Positions 1 to 9,343 of a DNA stretch of 64,000 nt are shown here, in pieces (within the stretch, counting starts at the first letter, position 1; every line of letters begins with the position of its first letter). The stretch covers positions 11,451 to 75,450 of the forward strand of contig NZ_WTFT01000025.1 in assembly GCF_009861505.1 (NCBI RefSeq), written 5' to 3'. The stretch comes from Pseudomonas izuensis. GTDB lineage: Bacteria; Pseudomonadota; Gammaproteobacteria; Pseudomonadales; Pseudomonadaceae. The notes below the pieces were generated by a model. That model searched no databases and was not told the origin of the DNA. It saw only the letters and a program-made list of their open reading frames with translations. A program made the position numbers and the translations under genes.

Positions 1-120
1 GAAAGGGGCAAGAGCCCTTTGGTTACTTTGGGGCTTTTCCAAAGTGACTCGCCGTCAGGGCGAAACCCTAGGTGGCCGTTACCGCAGGAATGGATATGTA
101 CACCATCAAAAAATACGTCG
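1..120 (+). repeat. Probable dispersed Pseudomonas intergenic repeat
   Basis: This non-coding stretch has the look of an intergenic sequence I associate with many Pseudomonas genomes, with phrases such as AAAGTGACTCGCCGTCAGGG and GGAATGGATATGTACACC. The association is from memory and has not been checked. It opens with a short hairpin (AAAGGGGC...GCCCTTT). An open reading frame crosses it but has no ribosome binding site and no recognisable protein. Function unknown. Confidence 0.4.
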
Positions 121-133
121 CCGGAGACGCCGC

Positions 134-160
134 CATCGCTGGCAAGCCAGCTCCCACAGG
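134..160. repeat. Single REP half-element
   Basis: The sequence CATCGCTGGCAAGCCAGCTC followed by CCACAGG is one arm of the REP type found elsewhere in the window. Its inverted partner is not visible nearby, so this is a solitary or decayed copy. It lies just past the stop codon of the leftward LysR gene. Confidence 0.7.
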
Positions 161-182
161 GGATCGGGGGCATCCATGAAAA

Positions 183-1109
183 TCAGGCAGTAGCCGAAGC
201 ATCCAGTGGCGCCGACATGAACTGACTGATGCGCGAGCGCAACCAGCGCTCCGCCGGGTCGTTGTCATGCACCCCGCTCCAGGCCATCGACAACTGCGCC
301 GCCTCAATCTCGAACGGTGGATCCTCGGCACGCAAGTCACAGCCTTCCACCAAGGCACAGGCTGCATAATCCGGCACGGTGGCAATCATCTCGGTGCCTG
401 CGAGCAGCGCGCGCAAGCCACTGAACTGCGGTACGCCAAGCACCACCTTGCGACACCGTCCGACCTTGGCCAGGTCGAGGTCGATGTTGCCGCTCAGGTC
501 ACCGGAAAACGACACCATCGCATGGGGGCGCGCACAGTATTCGTCGAGGCTCAGCGGCCCCGGCCGGGTGTCGCCGCGCAACACCTTGCAGGGGATGTCA
601 CGCAGTTTCTTGCGCTTGGCATTGGCCGGTAGATCGGTGGTGTAACTCACACCGACGGAGATTTCCCCGGACGCCAGCAACGCCGGCATCAACAAGTAAT
701 TGGCGCGGCGAACCACGACCACGATTCCCGGTGCTTCCTCCTGCAATTGACGCAGCAACGGCGGAAACAGTCCGAACTCGGCATCGTCCGACAACCCGAT
801 GCGGAACACATCGCAGCTGGTCGTCGGGTCGAACTCCTTGGCCCGGCTGACAGCGCCGGAGATGGTGTCCATCGCCGGTTGCAGTTCCTTGAGAATTGCC
901 AGTGCCCGCCCCGTCGGCTCCATGCCGCGACCATTGCGCAACAGCAGCGGATCGTCGAACAGGTCGCGCAACCGGCCGAGGGCGGCACTCACCGTCGGCT
1001 GGCCCATGAATAGCTTTTCCGCAACACGGGTCAGGTTCTTTTCGAACATCAACGCTTCGAAAATCACCAGCAGGTTCATGTCGACGCGACGCAGATCGTT
1101 TCGGTTCAT
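183..1109 (-). CDS. LysR-family transcriptional regulator
   Basis: A 308-residue protein with the standard LysR layout. The N-terminal winged helix-turn-helix (about residues 20-65, with NLTRVAEKLFMGQPTVSAAL) is followed by a substrate-binding domain beginning near residue 90. Length is normal for the family (about 300). The ATG at 1109 is preferred because an AAGGA sequence lies about 10 bases upstream; a GTG two codons earlier is possible but only 4 bases from it. The GRGMEPT stretch after the HTH is typical of the NodD/NahR-like branch. Effector unknown: the adjacent genes are another regulator and an intergenic repeat, so the context names no pathway. Confidence 0.9.
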   Translation of the reverse strand: MNRNDLRRVDMNLLVIFEALMFEKNLTRVAEKLFMGQPTVSAALGRLRDLFDDPLLLRNGRGMEPTGRALAILKELQPAMDTISGAVSRAKEFDPTTSCDVFRIGLSDDAEFGLFPPLLRQLQEEAPGIVVVVRRANYLLMPALLASGEISVGVSYTTDLPANAKRKKLRDIPCKVLRGDTRPGPLSLDEYCARPHAMVSFSGDLSGNIDLDLAKVGRCRKVVLGVPQFSGLRALLAGTEMIATVPDYAACALVEGCDLRAEDPPFEIEAAQLSMAWSGVHDNDPAERWLRSRISQFMSAPLDASATA

Positions 1110-1268
1110 AGGCACGGGTTCCTTGTGTGTCGGGGCCAGGTGCGAGGATGACGATTGTGTCTGACTTTACGCAAGACATCCCGCAACGGACGAGGAATTA
1201 ACAACGTTTAACTCGCAAGCCAGAGCCCTCGGATTCAAGAATTAGTCCTACCGACCCGGACATTCGCC

Positions 1269-1685
1269 ATGGCTCACTTGCAGCAAAAAACTGCCCACGC
1301 GACAGTCACTGAAACGCAAAAGAAAAGCGCCGGCGGCCTCAGCCCGTGGCGCGAGCGGTTGGTAAAACAGCTGATCCTCGAGCGCCTGGGTGAATCCCTG
1401 GAAGTGACTGAACTGGCCCAGGCCTGTGCGTTGTCGCGCAGTCATTTTTCCCGTGCCTTCAAATGCAGCACCGGTCTTTCGCCCCAGGACTGGATTCGCC
1501 AGCAACGCATCGCCCGGGCCAAGCTGTTGATCCAGCACACGGACCTTAGCCTCACGCAAATCAGCCTGGAGTGCGGCTTCTGCGATCAGGCGCACTTCTG
1601 CCACATGTTCACCCGCAGCGAAGGCATCAATCCGTTCGCCTGGCGTTGCCGGACTGTGCGTTCCCTTCACCATTCAAACCTGTAA
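1269..1685 (+). CDS. Short AraC-family regulator (DNA-binding domain only)
   Basis: This 138-residue protein is essentially an isolated AraC DNA-binding domain. The first helix-turn-helix is at about residues 46-66 (VTELAQACALSRSHFSRAF) and the second at about 95-117 (LTQISLECGFCDQAHFCHMF). The roughly 25 N-terminal residues are polar and there is no sensor domain, unlike the usual 280-300 residue AraC protein but like the MarA/SoxS size class. It is divergent from the LysR gene across about 160 bases, so the two may share a control region. Small AraC proteins often act without a ligand; targets unknown. Confidence 0.88.
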   Translation: MAHLQQKTAHATVTETQKKSAGGLSPWRERLVKQLILERLGESLEVTELAQACALSRSHFSRAFKCSTGLSPQDWIRQQRIARAKLLIQHTDLSLTQISLECGFCDQAHFCHMFTRSEGINPFAWRCRTVRSLHHSNL

Positions 1686-1704
1686 TCCTGCACAACACCC
1701 TCAC

Positions 1705-1796
1705 TGTGGGAGCGGGCTTGCCCGCGATAGCGATGGGTCAGTCGCCATTGATGTTGACTGATACGACCTCATCGCGGGCAAGCCCGCTCCCACAGG
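1705..1796. repeat. REP inverted pair (GTGGGAGCGGGC type)
   Basis: Two REP units face each other: TGTGGGAGCGGGCTTGCCCG at the left and its near-exact inverse at the right, separated by about 45 bases. It lies between two convergent genes and may act as a bidirectional transcript end. Confidence 0.93.
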
Positions 1797-1805
1797 GGAT
1801 CTCGA

Positions 1806-2630
1806 TCAATCCTTGAGGAATGCCAGCAGATCGGCGTTCAGCTGATCCTTGTGGGTATCGGTCAAGCCATGGGGCGCACCCGGGTAGACCTTCAGCTGCG
1901 AACCCTTAACCAACCCTGCCGAAGCAATGCCCGCCGCTTCGATCGGCACCACCTGGTCGGCGTCGCCATGCACCACCAGCGTCGGTACGTCGAACTTCTT
2001 CAAGTCCTCCGTAAAGTCGGTTTCCGAGAATGCCTTGATGCAGTCGTAGGCGTTCTTGTGGCCGGCGGTCATGCCCTGCATCCAGAACCAGTCGATCATG
2101 CCCTGGGATGGCTTGGCGCCGGGTTTGTTGAAGCCGAAGAAGGGGCCGCTGGCGAGGTCCTTGTACAACTGCGAACGATCCACCAGCGACGCCTGGCGAA
2201 TGCCATCGAACACTTCAATGGGCAACCCGCCAGGATTGGATTCGGTCTTGAGCATCAGCGGCGGCACCGAAGAGATCAACCCGGCCTTGGCCACCCGGCC
2301 GGTACCATGACGGCCGATGTAGCGCGCCACCTCGCCGCCGCCGGTGGAAAAGCCGAAGAGCACGGCGTTTTTCAGATCCAATAGCTCGATCAATTGCGCC
2401 AGGTCATCGGCGTAGGTGTCCATGTCGTTGCCGGTCCATGGCTGGCTGGAGCGGCCGTGGCCACGACGATCGTGGGCGATGACCCGGTAGCCTTGGGACG
2501 CCAGGAAAATCATCTGTGATTCCCAACTGTCGGCATTCAGCGGCCAGCCGTGACTGAAGACGATGGGCTGACCGCTGCCCCAGTCCTTGTAGTAAATCTC
2601 GGTACCGTCGCGGGTAGTGAACGTACTCAT
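1806..2630 (-). CDS. Alpha/beta hydrolase, cofactor-free chloroperoxidase type
   Basis: A 274-residue alpha/beta hydrolase of the non-heme (cofactor-free) haloperoxidase/esterase family, full length. The nucleophile elbow GFSTGG places the catalytic serine at residue 95. The acid is in VVHGDAD and the histidine in GAPHG near the C terminus. The oxyanion-hole motif SHGWPLN (about 26-32) is typical of chloroperoxidases. Family members hydrolyse esters and, with peracid formed in situ, oxidise halides; the natural substrate is unknown. Cytoplasmic, with no signal peptide. It sits upstream of the convergent REP and downstream of a flavodoxin-like gene in the same direction, 44 bases apart, so co-transcription is likely. 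Confidence 0.92.
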   Translation of the reverse strand: MSTFTTRDGTEIYYKDWGSGQPIVFSHGWPLNADSWESQMIFLASQGYRVIAHDRRGHGRSSQPWTGNDMDTYADDLAQLIELLDLKNAVLFGFSTGGGEVARYIGRHGTGRVAKAGLISSVPPLMLKTESNPGGLPIEVFDGIRQASLVDRSQLYKDLASGPFFGFNKPGAKPSQGMIDWFWMQGMTAGHKNAYDCIKAFSETDFTEDLKKFDVPTLVVHGDADQVVPIEAAGIASAGLVKGSQLKVYPGAPHGLTDTHKDQLNADLLAFLKD

Positions 2631-2674
2631 GGGTGTGCTCCATTACGGGGGTGGGGTGGTTGGTTTGCGTTGAA

Positions 2675-3250
2675 TCAATCAGATGCGCGCCCCATCAGCT
2701 CGGCCAGCCGCGCGACTCGCTCACCCAGGTGCGCGGCGGTGCAGCGGTCTTCGGCCGGTGGCGCCTCGTCGGGGGACTGTTCGACATTCGACTGGGCCAT
2801 CGCGCCCAGGGAGCTGCCGAGGCGATTGAGTTGCCCATCGAACACGCCGATGCCGGAGCGCGCGGGCAGCAGGTCGAGGCCGACCCAGATCATCGAATGC
2901 TGGGCAGCGAACACCGCCATCTGCAGCAGGGTGTTGAGCTTGTCACCGCACAGGCAGCCGGAATTGGTGAAGCCGGCCGCCAGCTTGTCGCGCCACGGTT
3001 GCGCCAGATAGAACGCCGCCGTAGCCTCCATGAAGCCTTTGAACGCCGCCGAGGCGCTGCCCATGTAGGTCGGGGCACCGAAAATGATCGCGTCGGCGCG
3101 GTGCAGGTGGTCCCAGTGCTCATCCACGTCTTCGACGGCCACCAGTCGGCAGGTGCTGCCCGGATGTCGCTCCACACCCCGGGCCACGGCTTCGGCCATG
3201 ACCCGGGTATGTCCGTAGCCACTGTGATAGACCACCACTACGTTGCTCAT
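2675..3250 (-). CDS. Flavodoxin-like / WrbA-type FMN-binding oxidoreductase
   Basis: A 191-residue flavodoxin-fold protein. The phosphate-binding loop is seen at YHSGYGHT (about 8-15), and the second FMN loop at FGAPTYMGSASA (about 57-68). This resembles the WrbA/NAD(P)H:quinone oxidoreductase and NADPH-dependent FMN reductase group, although the WrbA-specific PTRFG motif is replaced by PTYMG. The C-terminal 25 residues are Glu/Ala-rich. It is probably co-transcribed with the downstream chloroperoxidase-like gene, suggesting a small redox-stress module. Substrate is inferred only at family level. Confidence 0.85.
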   Translation of the reverse strand: MSNVVVVYHSGYGHTRVMAEAVARGVERHPGSTCRLVAVEDVDEHWDHLHRADAIIFGAPTYMGSASAAFKGFMEATAAFYLAQPWRDKLAAGFTNSGCLCGDKLNTLLQMAVFAAQHSMIWVGLDLLPARSGIGVFDGQLNRLGSSLGAMAQSNVEQSPDEAPPAEDRCTAAHLGERVARLAELMGRASD

Positions 3251-3262
3251 TCCGGTGTCCTT

Positions 3263-3352
3263 TGTGGGAGCGAGCCTGCTCGCGAACGCGTTGTATCAGT
3301 CACTGACGATGTTGAATGTGCCGCCGCATTCGCGAGCAGGCTCGCTCCCACA
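3263..3352. repeat. REP inverted pair (GTGGGAGCGAGCCTGCTCGCG type)
   Basis: Two inverted REP units separated by about 45 bases, located just upstream of the leftward flavodoxin-like gene and not at a gene end. This is the most common REP subtype in the window. Confidence 0.93.
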
Positions 3353-3622
3353 TGACCGGGTGGAAGTTGAAGAAGGTGAGTTTTGGGCGTAGACCGGACG
3401 CAGGACGAGTTAAACGTTGTTAATTTTCCATGGCGTGCCAAAAGCCCCGACGCCCTGTCACAGACGCCGCGCCCAATAAACACGGAGCTACTCTCAGTAC
3501 CGGGCGGCCGGCAGTCGAAGCGAACCCCGGCCGTCACTCAGGGCCTGCATTGCGCTGGCGAAAAAATCTGGGGAATATGCTCGAAAACCGCGAACTGAAA
3601 GGCCTCAGGCAGGAGTGACCCG

Positions 3623-6424
3623 TTGACCCTTTCCCTCGAACAGGCTGTGCATTTCGGCCCCTACAGGATCTACCCCGGACAGCGCCTGATCATGGAGGCC
3701 GACCAGCCCCTGCGCCTGGGCCGACGGGCCATGGACATTCTGCTGATCTTGCTCAAGCACGCCGGGAACGTGGTCAGCAAGCAACAACTGATCGCCGAAG
3801 TCTGGCCCAACACTGTGGTGGAAGAAATCAACCTGCGGGTGCACATGGCGGCCCTGCGCAAGGCGCTCGGCGACGGTCAGGCCGGCCAGCGCTACATCAT
3901 TACCGTGGCCCAGCGCGGCTATAGTTTTGTCGCGCCTTACTCCGTGGAGCACGTCGAGCAACCCTCTCAAACTGGCCCGATTGAATCGAGCGGCCACAAC
4001 CTGCCCCTGCGCCGCACTCGCCTGATCGGCCGCCAGGCGTTGGTCGACAGCCTGGTGACGCAGCTGCCGCGCCAGCGCTTCATCACCCTGGTCGGCCCCG
4101 GCGGCATCGGCAAGACCACCGTGGCGCTGCGCGTGGCTGAACATCTTATCGGTCAATACCGCGACGGCATTCGCCTGCTGGACCTGGCACCGATCAATGA
4201 CCCGCTGATGATTGCCGGTCACCTGGCCACGCTACTGGACCTGTCCCTGCACGACGCCGAACCGCTGAACAGCCTCGCCCTGTTCCTGCGCGAACGGCAG
4301 ATGCTGCTGGTCTTCGATAACTGCGAACACCTGATCGACCACGTCGCCCTGCTCTGTGAAAGCCTGCTGCGTGGCGCGCCGCAGGTGCACATCCTGGCCA
4401 CTAGCCGCGAGGGTCTGCGGGCCGAGGGTGAGTTCATCCAGCGCCTGGAGTCGCTGGACTGCCCACCGCCCATTGCCGTGCTGGACCGCGCCCAGGCCCT
4501 GAGCTTTTCCGCGTTGCAGCTGTTCGTCGAGCGAGCCATGGCCAGCCAGGATACTTTCGAACTGAGCGATGCCGAGTTGCCGCTGGCGGTCGACATCTGC
4601 CGACGTCTCGATGGCATTCCACTGGCCCTGGAGCTGGCGGCCGCACAAGTCCCCAGCCTTGGCCTGGGCGGTTTGCTGGCGCAACTGCAGGATAGCTTTC
4701 GCCTGCTGCCCCACGGCAGCCAGGCAACCCCCGGCCGACATCAGACCCTGCGCGCCACGCTGGACTGGAGTTTCGAACTGCTCAGCGCCTGCGAAAAAAC
4801 CTGCCTGCGTCGACTGGGCGTTTTCCGCGGTGGATTTACCCTGGAGTCGGCAGCGGCGGTGATCGTCGGCGAACACATCGAACCCCGAGAAGTGTTTGGC
4901 TCGATGATGCAACTAGTGGCCAAGTCCCTGTTGAGTGTGGACGTGGGCGACGAAGAAGTGTTCTACCGCCTGCTCGACACGACCCGCCGCTATGCCCTGG
5001 AAAAACTCGAACAGGCCAGCGAACTGCCCGCCACCCGGGAACGCCACGCCGAACGCTGCCTGGCCTTGATGCATCAGGCGCAAAAAAATTGGGAGCTGAT
5101 TCCGACAGCGCTGTGGATCGAGCGCTACGCCCGTGGCCTGGAGGACATCCGCGCAGCCCTCGATTGGGGCCTGAATGCCCGGGGACCGCAGACGCTGGCG
5201 ATCCGCTTGACAGCGACGTCCACGCCCCTCTGGCAAGAACTGTCACTGCTCAAGGAGCACGGCGGCCATGTGCGCAAGGCCCTGGCCTTGCTCGACGCTG
5301 CGCCCGAGCCCTGCCCGCATTTGAAAATGAACCTGAAGCTGGCCCTCGGCAGCGCCTGCTATCACGTCCAGGGCGGCAGCGAGGAAACCGTCGGCGCTTT
5401 CGTCACCGCCAGAACCCTGGCCAGACAATGCAATGACGTGGTCGGAGAGCTGCGCGCCGTTTCCGGGCACATGGCGGTCAACCTCAGCTGTGGCAATTAT
5501 CAGATGGCCCTGGAGCAGAGCCAGCAATTCGACCAGCTGGGCCTGCACGGCGACCCGGTGCTGTCGCTCAGCACGCATCGCCTGCGGGTGTTGGCCCTGC
5601 ACTTTGCCGGGGATCAGTCACGGGCGCGGTTGAATGCCGAAGAGGTGATCCAGCGCATGGCCCAAAGCGGCCACCTCAACCGCTTTACCCATGGTTTTGG
5701 CGTGCAGTACGACCAGAGCGTCGCCGCCTTGACCATCCTGGCGCGCATTCTCTGGTTGCAGGGGCAACCGGAACAGGCCTGGCGCACGGCCCAACAGGCG
5801 CTGGACATTGCCTTGCAGATCAACCATGGCACCTCCATCTGCTACACCCTGGCGCTCTCGGGTTGCCTGATCGCCCACTACAACGGCCACACCCGCACCG
5901 CTCGCGAACTGTTGCACCTGCTGCTGGAACAGGCACAGAAAAACTCGGTGCTGCTGTTCTACACCTGGGCCCGGCAGTATGCGCAAGTCATCGACGGTGC
6001 CGATGCGCAGGCATCGCAACGTCCGGGCGTCGGCTTGATCAAGGAAATCATGGTCACGCTGGGCCCCGGGTTCATCGATGACGATTTGCTGCAACGCGCC
6101 GACAGCGGCGCGGCAGGCTGGAGCACCGCAGAGATTCTAAGGGCTCGTGCCGATACGCTGCTGGCCGTCGATTGCCCGGTGAAAAACTGTACTGCCGAAA
6201 CCATCTTGCTCAATGCGCTCAACGTGGCGAAGTCCCAAGGCGCACTGGCCTGGGAACTGCGCAGCGCCACTTCGCTGGCCAGGCTCTGGCAGCGTCAGGG
6301 GCGCTACCGGCAAGCCCATGAACTGCTGACGCCGATCTACCAGCGGTTCACCGAAGGACATGCAACGCCGGACCTGATCGCCGTACGCCGTTTACTCGAC
6401 GAATTGCAGGACAGCCTTTTGTAG
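3623..6424 (+). CDS. Winged-helix / STAND-type ATPase transcriptional regulator (full length)
   Basis: A 933-residue regulator. An OmpR/PhoB-like winged helix (about residues 10-105, ending AQRGYSFVAP) is followed by an NB-ARC/AAA-like ATPase with Walker A GPGGIGKTT at 158-166 and Walker B LLVFDNCEHL near 230. The long helical C-terminal half (about 500-933) looks TPR-like. The start is TTG at 3623, chosen because AGGAG lies 7 bases upstream and the reading begins directly at the winged-helix fold. Family members work like MalT/AfsR, with nucleotide and an inducer switching a DNA-binding oligomer. A truncated paralog faces it across a REP. Ligand and targets unknown. Confidence 0.9.
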   Translation: MTLSLEQAVHFGPYRIYPGQRLIMEADQPLRLGRRAMDILLILLKHAGNVVSKQQLIAEVWPNTVVEEINLRVHMAALRKALGDGQAGQRYIITVAQRGYSFVAPYSVEHVEQPSQTGPIESSGHNLPLRRTRLIGRQALVDSLVTQLPRQRFITLVGPGGIGKTTVALRVAEHLIGQYRDGIRLLDLAPINDPLMIAGHLATLLDLSLHDAEPLNSLALFLRERQMLLVFDNCEHLIDHVALLCESLLRGAPQVHILATSREGLRAEGEFIQRLESLDCPPPIAVLDRAQALSFSALQLFVERAMASQDTFELSDAELPLAVDICRRLDGIPLALELAAAQVPSLGLGGLLAQLQDSFRLLPHGSQATPGRHQTLRATLDWSFELLSACEKTCLRRLGVFRGGFTLESAAAVIVGEHIEPREVFGSMMQLVAKSLLSVDVGDEEVFYRLLDTTRRYALEKLEQASELPATRERHAERCLALMHQAQKNWELIPTALWIERYARGLEDIRAALDWGLNARGPQTLAIRLTATSTPLWQELSLLKEHGGHVRKALALLDAAPEPCPHLKMNLKLALGSACYHVQGGSEETVGAFVTARTLARQCNDVVGELRAVSGHMAVNLSCGNYQMALEQSQQFDQLGLHGDPVLSLSTHRLRVLALHFAGDQSRARLNAEEVIQRMAQSGHLNRFTHGFGVQYDQSVAALTILARILWLQGQPEQAWRTAQQALDIALQINHGTSICYTLALSGCLIAHYNGHTRTARELLHLLLEQAQKNSVLLFYTWARQYAQVIDGADAQASQRPGVGLIKEIMVTLGPGFIDDDLLQRADSGAAGWSTAEILRARADTLLAVDCPVKNCTAETILLNALNVAKSQGALAWELRSATSLARLWQRQGRYRQAHELLTPIYQRFTEGHATPDLIAVRRLLDELQDSLL

Positions 6425-6519
6425 GAGCGAGCTTGCTCGCGATGGTCGTTAACGATGACGCCTGTCTAATGGCTCAACATGGCGCCTTTGAGTTCATCGC
6501 GAGCAAGCTCGCTCCTACA
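6420..6519. repeat. REP inverted pair (GTAGGAGCGAGCTTGCTCGCGA type)
   Basis: Two REP units between convergent paralogous regulators. The left unit begins at the stop codon region of the rightward gene. The right unit is translated as the last 17 codons of the leftward gene, so this REP forms part of a coding sequence. Confidence 0.95.
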
Positions 6520-7914
6520 TTGGAGTTTTTCCAGGGCATAGCTACGGGTCGTGTTGAGAAAACGGTAACGGCAAACACCGTTGGCGTGCTCCAGTGAAAG
6601 CAGCGATTTCAGCGCCAGGCTTTGCATTACCTTCGCCAGATTGACAGGCGACAGCGTGGCGCAACCCTCCTCACCCATCGCTGTCTCCAGGGTGAACGCC
6701 GACTTGAACACTGCCAGGCGCTGCAACACGGTTTGCTCCACCGGACTCAACCGTTCGTAACTCCAGTCCAGCGCGGCCTTGAGGGTCTGGTGCCGGGGGA
6801 CTGCCGTGCGCCGACCCTGGGTCAGCAGTTGGAAGCAGTTATCCAGTTGCGCTTGCAAACCCACCAGCGCCAGCGCGTCGATCTGAGACGCCGCCAGCTC
6901 TATCGCCAGTGGCAAACCATCGAGCCGCCGACAGATCTCGCGCACGGCCTTGAGGTCCTGTTCGCGCAGGGCAAACCCTTGCTGACGAGCCCGGGCACGG
7001 CTGACGAACAGCTGCACCGCCGAATAGCCCATGACTTCATCGACACTGCGCAACGCCGATCTCGGCGGAACCACAAGCGGCGGCAACGGCAGCCGTGTTT
7101 CGCCGGTGGCCAGCAGCGGTTCACGGCTGGTGACCAGAATCGACAGGCGCGGCGCCGAGGCCATCAGCGTTTCGACCAGGGCCCGGCAGCGTTCCAGCAA
7201 GTGTTCGCAGTTATCGAGGATCAACAGCGCATGCCATTGCCCCAGCGTTTCCAGGGCGGTGCTGGTGTCCAGCTCAAGGGTGCGCGCCAGGTGATCGACC
7301 ACCTGTGCCGGGTCATCGAGCATTGCCAGATCCACCCGCCATACGCCGTCGCGATAGTGCTGCAACAGCAGCTCGCCAACCCGCAGGGCAACGGTGGTCT
7401 TGCCGATACCGCAGGGCCCGATCAGGGACATGCAGCGCTGCACCGGCAACTGGCGCACCAGACTGCCCACCACCGCATCGCGTCCGGTGACCGGTGTCAG
7501 CCGTGCCGGTAGGTTGTGCCGGGGCTTTTGTGGGTGTGGGGGCAGGCTTTCGAGGGCGATGGGCGTGAGTTGCGAGGCCTGCCGCACTGGCGCGACAAAG
7601 CTGTAGCCGCGCTGCGGAATGTTGACGATGTAGCAATGCCCGTTCTGTCCGTCGCGAAAAGCCCTACGCAGCGCAGCAATGTGCACGCGCAGATTGATTT
7701 CCTCGACCACTGAACGCGGCCAGACCCGAGCGATCAGTTCGTCCTTGCTGACCACCGAGCCCGCGTGCTCGACCAGCACCTGCAGGATATCCAGGGCCCG
7801 TCCGCCGAGGCGCAGCGGCTGGTCGCCCTCCAGCACCAGTCGCTGATTCAGATGAAATGCGTAGGGGCCGAAGCGCAGCACCGTTTCGCTGTGTATGTCT
7901 CGTAGGCTGTTCAT
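6466..7914 (-). CDS. Winged-helix / STAND ATPase regulator, truncated at a REP element
   Basis: A 482-residue paralog of the 933-residue regulator next door. It has the same winged helix (about 15-110, ending PQRGYSFVAP) and ATPase core (Walker A GPCGIGKTT at 166-174; Walker B ALLILDNCEHL near 240). The two proteins align down to the TTR-YALEKL segment, after which this one reads into the REP (CRSELARDELKGAMLSH) and stops. The whole C-terminal helical sensor half is missing. It could be a decayed regulator or a working short form that has lost ligand control. ORF integrity over 482 codons argues against recent decay. Divergent from the GlxA-type gene's end across 160 bases. Confidence 0.85.
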   Translation of the reverse strand: MNSLRDIHSETVLRFGPYAFHLNQRLVLEGDQPLRLGGRALDILQVLVEHAGSVVSKDELIARVWPRSVVEEINLRVHIAALRRAFRDGQNGHCYIVNIPQRGYSFVAPVRQASQLTPIALESLPPHPQKPRHNLPARLTPVTGRDAVVGSLVRQLPVQRCMSLIGPCGIGKTTVALRVGELLLQHYRDGVWRVDLAMLDDPAQVVDHLARTLELDTSTALETLGQWHALLILDNCEHLLERCRALVETLMASAPRLSILVTSREPLLATGETRLPLPPLVVPPRSALRSVDEVMGYSAVQLFVSRARARQQGFALREQDLKAVREICRRLDGLPLAIELAASQIDALALVGLQAQLDNCFQLLTQGRRTAVPRHQTLKAALDWSYERLSPVEQTVLQRLAVFKSAFTLETAMGEEGCATLSPVNLAKVMQSLALKSLLSLEHANGVCRYRFLNTTRSYALEKLQCRSELARDELKGAMLSH

Positions 7915-8074
7915 GCACCTTCACCCGCCGGGAGCCTGCTCGGCACGCGAGTCCATCCAGGCTCCGTACCTTCCTTGCAATGAGTTCCCGGCTATCTTGG
8001 CAGGCCTCGGTGACGGTACAACCATCGCGGGGGGAGCGTCACGGCCATTACGGTGCGCACGACGGACAAGAACG

Positions 8075-9025
8075 CTAGCTGAATTGCTCGCGGTACTGTG
8101 TCGGGGTCAGTCCGAGTTTTTCACCGAACAGAAAACGCATGTGCCGCACGCTGCCGAAGCCGCTTTTGAAGGCCACGGTCTTGAGCGGCAACTCCGTGGT
8201 TTCCAACAGATTGCGGGCGCAATCGATGCGCGCACTTTGCAGAAATTCCATGGGCGTCATACCCACTTCACGGGCGAACACCCTGGCGAAGTGGCGCGGG
8301 CTCATGGCACCCAGACCGGCCATGCGTTCGATGCTGAAGGGTTCGTCGAGATGCTCGAGGACATGGTTCTGCACCCGGGTGATCGCCGTCTCATGGGGCG
8401 CCACCGCCGCCATCAACGGGCTGAACTGCGCCTGGCCGCCCTGGCGTTTCATCACCACCAACAACACCTTGGCCACATCCTGTGCGACTTTCTTGCCATG
8501 GTCTTCGGCAACCACTGACAGCGCCAGGTCAATGCCGGCAGTAACGCCACCGGACGTGATGAGGTTGCGGTCCTGGACGAATATCTGGTCGGTCTCGACG
8601 GTAGTCCTGGGAAAGGCCTTGATCAAGCGCTCGGTGTAGTGCCAGTGGGTCGTCACACGGTAGCCATCGATCAAACCGGCATGTCCCAGCACAAACGCGC
8701 CGGTGCAAATCGAGCCATAGCTTGCGGATCGGCTGACGCAGTGCTTGAGCCAGTCGAGCAACCGCGGATGTTGTTCGTTGTAGGCGCCGGGGCCACCGGG
8801 CACCAGCAGCAGATCGAAGCCGTCACAGGCCTGATCGATATCGACATCGGCGTGCACGCTGACGCCATTGGACGCCCGCAGCGCACCGGGCTCGGTGCCG
8901 ATGGTCGTCAGCACATAGTGGTCGTCAGGCTTGAGGTACCGATTGGCAATGGAAAACACCTCCATGGGCCCGGCCATGTCGAGCAGGAGAAAGTTGGGGA
9001 ACAGCACCATTGCCACTGTTTTCAT
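8075..9025 (-). CDS. GlxA-family regulator (DJ-1/PfpI plus AraC HTH)
   Basis: A 316-residue protein with an N-terminal DJ-1/PfpI-like domain (about 1-185; the nucleophile-position Cys107 lies in GSICTGAF) and a C-terminal AraC DNA-binding domain (about 215-316, with MAGLGAMSPRHFARVFAREV). This architecture is the GlxA family, whose members include regulators of carnitine, choline/glycine betaine and arginine catabolism in Pseudomonas (CdhR, GbdR and ArgR-like). The neighbours do not point to any of these pathways. Typical family length. The start ATG at 9025 begins directly with the first beta strand (KTVAMVLFP). Confidence 0.92.
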   Translation of the reverse strand: MKTVAMVLFPNFLLLDMAGPMEVFSIANRYLKPDDHYVLTTIGTEPGALRASNGVSVHADVDIDQACDGFDLLLVPGGPGAYNEQHPRLLDWLKHCVSRSASYGSICTGAFVLGHAGLIDGYRVTTHWHYTERLIKAFPRTTVETDQIFVQDRNLITSGGVTAGIDLALSVVAEDHGKKVAQDVAKVLLVVMKRQGGQAQFSPLMAAVAPHETAITRVQNHVLEHLDEPFSIERMAGLGAMSPRHFARVFAREVGMTPMEFLQSARIDCARNLLETTELPLKTVAFKSGFGSVRHMRFLFGEKLGLTPTQYREQFS

Positions 9026-9078
9026 GGGTTCAACATCACTGGAGTCATAAATAGATCAGTCTGCTGGACGCTATCCCC

Positions 9079-9168
9079 TGTGGGAGCGAGCCTGCTCGCG
9101 AAAACGGTTTCACATTCAACGAAGAGGTGAGGGTCAGACCGCTTTCGCGAGCAGGCTCGCTCCCACAG
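9079..9168. repeat. REP inverted pair (GTGGGAGCGAGCCTGCTCGCG type)
   Basis: Two inverted REP units in the 318-base gap between the divergent GlxA-type and pirin genes. The rest of the gap (9169-9343) holds only presumptive promoter sequence for the pirin gene. Confidence 0.93.
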
Positions 9169-9343
9169 GTTAGGTGCCTTGCGTTGGTGTGCATTATGGC
9201 GAAGTGTGTCGTCAACGTCGTCTGCACTTTACTGTCAACCTGAAGGAGACAGTATTTCAATTTCCATCTACTTATTGCACCAGCCGGTAACCATTAACCT
9301 TCTCCTCACTCGGACGAATTCACGTCCCTCAGGAGATTCCATC

